Shown: positions 7,039 through 10,303 of the stretch, piece by piece | How the letters are laid out: each line of letters opens with the position of its first letter | Position numbering within the stretch: the stretch's first letter is position 1 | Assembly (NCBI GenBank): GCA_021816505.1 | Contig: JAKAXS010000067.1 | Coordinates: 1-10,303, forward strand | Direction: 5' to 3' | DNA: 10,303 nucleotides | Source: Pseudomonadota bacterium | GTDB lineage: Bacteria > Pseudomonadota > Alphaproteobacteria > Rhizobiales > Hyphomicrobiaceae | Made by a program: the position numbers and the translations under genes | The notes under the pieces: generated by a model | Databases searched by the model: none | What the model was told of the DNA's origin: nothing | The model's input: only the letters and a program-made list of their open reading frames with translations

Positions 7039-8115
7039 CTAGGCCGGCACCCGAAGGTCGCGCCGGGCGCGCGGCTTCCAGCCCATCGGCACCGTGCCGG
7101 CGGCAAAGAAGTCCGTCTGCGCGGCGCGGCTGACGACCGTCACCGCCCGCCATTCTCCGCCCTGGGCGATCTCGATCAATCGAGCCCCCTGCAACTCCAG
7201 CAGAACGCGGGCCATGCAAACATGCAACGAGGCCTCCTGGCCGGTGCTGGCCGCAGTATCTTTCCCGCCAGACGCCGTGACCTCGACGATCACGAACTCG
7301 TCTTCCACCGTCGCGCCGACGCGCACCTGACCGCCGCCGTGTGCACGCAGATGTCCCTCGGACAACAAATTCACGAGTGCCTGCCGAAGTCCGCGCCGCT
7401 CGCCGATGACGTCGATATCGGGATCGACCGCCACATCGACGGCTGCCACGCCGGCCGAACGGGCGGCTTCGCACGTCAGCGCCTCGAGGTTGATCGAGTC
7501 GCCAGCCGAGGCCGCTCCGCCGAGCAGCGCCGTCATGGCCAGCGTGTCTTCGGCCGACCTGAGAAGTTCCCGGCCGCTGTTGCGGATATGGGTGATGTAC
7601 TCGCGATAGCGGCCGTCGCCCAAGGGGCCGAACAGCTCAGAATCCATGACGTCCGAAAAGCCGATCACGGCATTCAGGGGCGTCCGCAGATCGTGGCTGA
7701 CCCTGGCCATCAGATCGCCCCAGGCCTCATGGCTCAGCGATGAACTGGCTGCCGGCTTGACATGGTCCGCAGCGCGCTGGGCGGTCAGCTGCAGGATGAT
7801 TTCCGATTGAAAGGCGTCAGATGGGTTTGCGCTTCCCGCGTCATCGGGTTTCCGGCTGTCGTCGGCGCCATGCCAAGCCGCCAAGACCAGGACCGCGCCG
7901 CTGGCCAACAGCACGAGCGGGAACGCCCGCCCACCCAGCCAGAACTCGTATGCCGCACAACCAATCAGGAGCAGGGCCGTTAAGATTTGGACGAAGCGGA
8001 AGAGGTCTGGATCTATGGCACCACCTGCCCGGCGCCCGATCCGGCAGATGCTTGCCACGAGGGCTTGCGCGGGCGCAAAGCTTCCCCGTGAAGCGGCTGA
8101 CATTGCCCGCTCCAT
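7039..8115 (-). CDS. Membrane histidine kinase with degenerate ATPase domain (probable pseudokinase)
   Basis: Starting at the ATG at 8115 (358 residues), two membrane segments occur at about residues 40-60 and 64-82 with almost no periplasmic loop. A HisKA domain follows (about 130-190) with phospho-acceptor H141 in VSHDLRTPLNAVIGFSDVM. The C-terminal domain aligns by position with an HATPase but lacks its motifs. The N-box position reads QALVNLLSEGHLRAHGGG, without the usual asparagine and lysine; the G1 region reads EVTASGGKDTA instead of DxGxG; the G2 glycines are missing before LHVCMARVLLELQGARL. It may therefore accept or relay phosphate, or act as a scaffold, rather than autophosphorylate. 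AGGA (8125-8128, complement) lies 9 bases before the 8115 start; an in-frame ATG at 8181 would add 22 residues but has only a weak ribosome site. The frame is intact, so it is not a plain pseudogene. It ends 7 bases from the convergent periplasmic sensor gene. Confidence 0.85.
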   Translation of the reverse strand: MERAMSAASRGSFAPAQALVASICRIGRRAGGAIDPDLFRFVQILTALLLIGCAAYEFWLGGRAFPLVLLASGAVLVLAAWHGADDSRKPDDAGSANPSDAFQSEIILQLTAQRAADHVKPAASSSLSHEAWGDLMARVSHDLRTPLNAVIGFSDVMDSELFGPLGDGRYREYITHIRNSGRELLRSAEDTLAMTALLGGAASAGDSINLEALTCEAARSAGVAAVDVAVDPDIDVIGERRGLRQALVNLLSEGHLRAHGGGQVRVGATVEDEFVIVEVTASGGKDTAASTGQEASLHVCMARVLLELQGARLIEIAQGGEWRAVTVVSRAAQTDFFAAGTVPMGWKPRARRDLRVPA

Positions 8116-8150
8116 TGTCCAGATTCCTGATTTTTTATAGTCCGCCAAGC

Positions 8151-8176
8151 GTTCGAAGGGATACGCGCCCTCGAAC
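8151..8176 (-). other. Inverted repeat upstream of, or within the start of, the degenerate kinase gene
   Basis: GTTCGAAGGG (8151-8160) and CCCTCGAAC (8168-8176) are complementary over 9 bp with one bulged A and a 7-base loop. If the kinase starts at 8115, this lies in its leader 36-61 bases before the start codon, and an A/T-rich run (complement reads TATAAAAAAT, within 8131-8141) follows it. If the start is 8181, it is coding. It could be a leader hairpin, an operator, or the end of pepN transcription. Confidence 0.4.
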
Positions 8177-8256
8177 CGCATAAATTCACTTCAACTGATT
8201 TGCGCAGGTGAGTCGAGCGGGAAGCGAGTCGGCCACAAGCGGAATTTTCGAAATTG

Positions 8257-10303
8257 TTAGGCCTCCAACATTTTTGACACAATTTCGTAAACGTCCCTGG
8301 AGGTTTGCTGAGCCTTTGCAACTCGTTGCAGGGCTTTGCGCGCAAGAGATCTCCGCTTGGGTTCCAGCGCCTTGAAGCTGCGGAAAGCGCCCAGAATACG
8401 GGCCGCGATCTGCGGATTGAACTGGTCGAGCGCCACAACCTGCGCCACCACGAACTCGTAGCCGCTGCCATCGGCCCGGTTGAATTGCAGCGGGTTGCCC
8501 ATGGCGAAGTTGCCGACCAGGGCCCGCACCTTGTTGGGCGCGGTGAGCGCGAACAGCGGATGGCGGGTAAGCGCCTCGATTTCCCGCAGCGTACCGGCAA
8601 GCGGCGATTGAGCTTGCGCCGCGAACCAGGTGTCGATCACCAGGTGATCGCCCTTCCAGCGATCGAAGAACCGTTGCAACGCCTTGCTCCGCTCCGGCAC
8701 GTCTTGAGCGGCCAGCAGGAACAGGGCGTGCGCCTCGTCCGTCATGTTTCCGGCTTTGAAGAAGTGCTCCGAGAGGCGTTCGCGGTCGTTGGGCCAGTTG
8801 CGGGCGGTCAGCAGCGTCAGCGCCGCATTGCGCAGTGACCGGCAGCCGGCGCTGGCGGCATCCGGCGAGAAGGTGCCCTTCTTCGGCGTCATCTGCCGAT
8901 AGATGTCTTCGAGTTGCGGCCCCAGCAGCGTTCCGACCTGGCGGATCAGCTGCCGGTGGGCCTTGAAGACATGATCGGGATCGACGTTCTGGCCGATTTC
9001 GCGCGCCACATCCGATTGGCTCGGCAACTTCAGGATCTCGGCGCGGTACGCGGGCTCGAGGCTGTCGTCGGAGATCGTCTTCGCCAGCGCGCGTGCGAAG
9101 CCGGCGCCGCGGGTCGAGCGTTTGCCTTCACCCAGCGAGGCGGCGATCTGCTTCAGCGTGCGCGTGGCGTAGGTGTTCGCCGCTTGCCAGCGATTGAACT
9201 GATCGCCGTCGTGCGCCATGAGGAATTCGAGATCGCGATCGCTGATGTCGATCGTGACGTTCACGGGGGCGGAAAATCCGCGCAGCAGGGACGGCACGGG
9301 GCGCGAGCCAACACCCTTCAGGTCGAACGTCTGCCGGCGCTTGGTGACGTGCAGGATGCCGTCGTCGAGGACGCCGCCGTCAACGGTGTCCAGCGCCATC
9401 TCGGCGCCGTTGTGATTGATCAAGCCGAACTTGAGCGGAATGTGCAGCGGCTTCTTCTTCGGCTGGCCGGGCGTCGGCCGCAGCACCTGCTCGACGGTGA
9501 GCTTTGCCGACTTGGCGGCGCGATTCCAGTCGAGCGAGCAAACGAGCTCGGGCGTGCCGGCTTGCGAATACCACAGCGCGAAATGCGACAGGTCGCGCCC
9601 GCTCGCATCCTCGAAGCATTTCAGGAAGTCTTCGATCGTGGCGGCCTCGCCGTCGTGCCGCTCGAAATAAAGGTCCATGCCGGTGCGGAAGAGATCCTCG
9701 CCCAGGATGGTCTGGATCATGCGGACCAGTTCGGCACCCTTCTCGTAGACCGTCGCGGTGTAGAAGTTGTTGATCTCGATGTACGTCTCCGGCCGTACCG
9801 GATGCGCCAAGGGCCCGGCGTCCTCGGGAAACTGCATCGCTTTCAGCTGGCGCACGTCCGTGATGCGCTGCACGGCGCGCGACCGCTCATCGCCCGTGAA
9901 TTCCTGATCGCGGAAAACGGTCAGCCCTTCCTTGAGGCACAACTGGAACCAGTCGCGGCAGGTGATGCGGTTGCCCGTCCAGTTGTGGAAATACTCGTGG
10001 GCGACGACGCTCTCGATCGCCTCGAAGATGTTGTCCGTGGCCGTTTCGGGCGAGGCGAGGATCAGGCGATCGTTGAAAATGTTGAGGCCCTTGTTCTCCA
10101 TGGCCCCCATGTTGAAGTCCGACACGGCAACGATGTTGAACACGTCGAGGTCATACTCGCGGCCGAAACGCTTCTCGTCCCACGCCATGGAGCGCTTGAG
10201 CGAGTCCATCGCCCACGCGGCGCGCGCCTCCTTGCCATGCTCGACGTGGATGTTGAGCACAACTTCGCGGCCCGACATGGTTTTGAAGGTCGAGGTGATG
10301 AAG
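8257..10303 (-). CDS. pepN: Aminopeptidase N (M1 zinc metallopeptidase), N-terminus beyond window
   Basis: PepN removes N-terminal amino acids from peptides in the cytoplasm, completing protein turnover. The frame runs off the right edge: codons before the ATG at 10278 (FITSTFKT) continue the family sequence, so that ATG is internal. About 681 residues are present; the family is usually 870-890, so roughly 200 N-terminal residues are missing only because the window ends. Counting from the internal Met, the exopeptidase motif GAMEN is at 58-62 and the zinc site HEYFH at 94-98, with the third ligand E117 in LCLKEGLTVFRDQEF, and the catalytic tyrosine is Y178 in VYEKGAE. The C-terminal helical domain follows to the stop at 8257. 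It matches the E. coli PepN type closely along its length. All catalytic residues are present. It is transcribed toward the degenerate kinase gene, about 140 bases downstream, and may be co-transcribed with it. Confidence 0.97.
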   Translation of the reverse strand, partial: FITSTFKTMSGREVVLNIHVEHGKEARAAWAMDSLKRSMAWDEKRFGREYDLDVFNIVAVSDFNMGAMENKGLNIFNDRLILASPETATDNIFEAIESVVAHEYFHNWTGNRITCRDWFQLCLKEGLTVFRDQEFTGDERSRAVQRITDVRQLKAMQFPEDAGPLAHPVRPETYIEINNFYTATVYEKGAELVRMIQTILGEDLFRTGMDLYFERHDGEAATIEDFLKCFEDASGRDLSHFALWYSQAGTPELVCSLDWNRAAKSAKLTVEQVLRPTPGQPKKKPLHIPLKFGLINHNGAEMALDTVDGGVLDDGILHVTKRRQTFDLKGVGSRPVPSLLRGFSAPVNVTIDISDRDLEFLMAHDGDQFNRWQAANTYATRTLKQIAASLGEGKRSTRGAGFARALAKTISDDSLEPAYRAEILKLPSQSDVAREIGQNVDPDHVFKAHRQLIRQVGTLLGPQLEDIYRQMTPKKGTFSPDAASAGCRSLRNAALTLLTARNWPNDRERLSEHFFKAGNMTDEAHALFLLAAQDVPERSKALQRFFDRWKGDHLVIDTWFAAQAQSPLAGTLREIEALTRHPLFALTAPNKVRALVGNFAMGNPLQFNRADGSGYEFVVAQVVALDQFNPQIAARILGAFRSFKALEPKRRSLARKALQRVAKAQQTSRDVYEIVSKMLEA

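Noticed and set aside
7059..7099. GC palindromes as an intrinsic terminator for the sigma module
   Set aside because: Neither stem is followed by a T-tract, and both are inside the opposite coding region where such GC palindromes are common; kept only as part of the convergent-gene finding.
7039..8181. Kinase gene as a decaying pseudogene
   Set aside because: The frame is complete with no stops or shifts, and the membrane and HisKA segments are well kept, so a specialised protein is more likely than random decay.
8182..8256. Terminator for pepN in the 75-base gap
   Set aside because: Only a short TTTCGAAA palindrome (8246-8253) and near-repeats are present; no stable stem with a T-run on the minus strand.
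1..10303. Mobile elements, CRISPR arrays, tRNA or rRNA genes
   Set aside because: No transposase or integrase motifs, no regularly spaced repeats and no tRNA-like sequence were seen; every gene-free stretch is under 150 bases.

Overview
The window is high-GC DNA with almost no gene-free space and reads as ordinary alphaproteobacterial chromosome, most likely from the Hyphomicrobiales (Rhizobiales) or a neighbouring order. The grounds are the protein style (GlnE, the ECF sigma factor, PepN), the base composition, and a gene order I recall from that group: protease, two-component pair, glnE, then stress or sensor genes. That order comes from memory and was not searched. I see no mobile element, CRISPR array, RNA gene or sign of recent transfer.

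Layout: positions 1-33 look like the last ten codons of an upstream gene, closed by a 9-bp hairpin terminator (57-93). A plus-strand run follows: an OmpR-type response regulator (150-830), its overlapping membrane histidine kinase (814-2208), and, 36 bases later, the bifunctional glutamine synthetase adenylyltransferase/adenylyl-removing enzyme glnE (2245-5169). After a gap of about 130 bases comes a three-gene plus-strand module: an ECF sigma factor (5304-5918, possibly starting at 5253), a small single-pass membrane protein placed as its anti-sigma factor (5983-6501), and a membrane-anchored periplasmic helical protein of the CnrX/ZraP/heavy-metal-sensor type (6498-7031) whose GTG start overlaps the preceding stop codon.

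On the minus strand, ending only 7 bases from the periplasmic protein gene, lies a membrane histidine kinase with a good phospho-acceptor histidine but a badly decayed ATP-binding domain (7039-8115, or to 8181). Upstream of it on the same strand is pepN, aminopeptidase N (8257 to beyond the right edge), which lacks its N-terminal part because the window ends.

Functional reading: the window combines envelope and stress sensing (two-component pair, ECF/anti-sigma/periplasmic sensor set, degenerate kinase) with nitrogen control (GlnE) and peptide turnover (PepN). The parts most worth a second look are the ECF-anti-sigma-periplasmic sensor set, whose sensor has no histidines in its helical core, and the apparent pseudokinase converging on it. 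No wholly new system can be claimed from the sequence alone.
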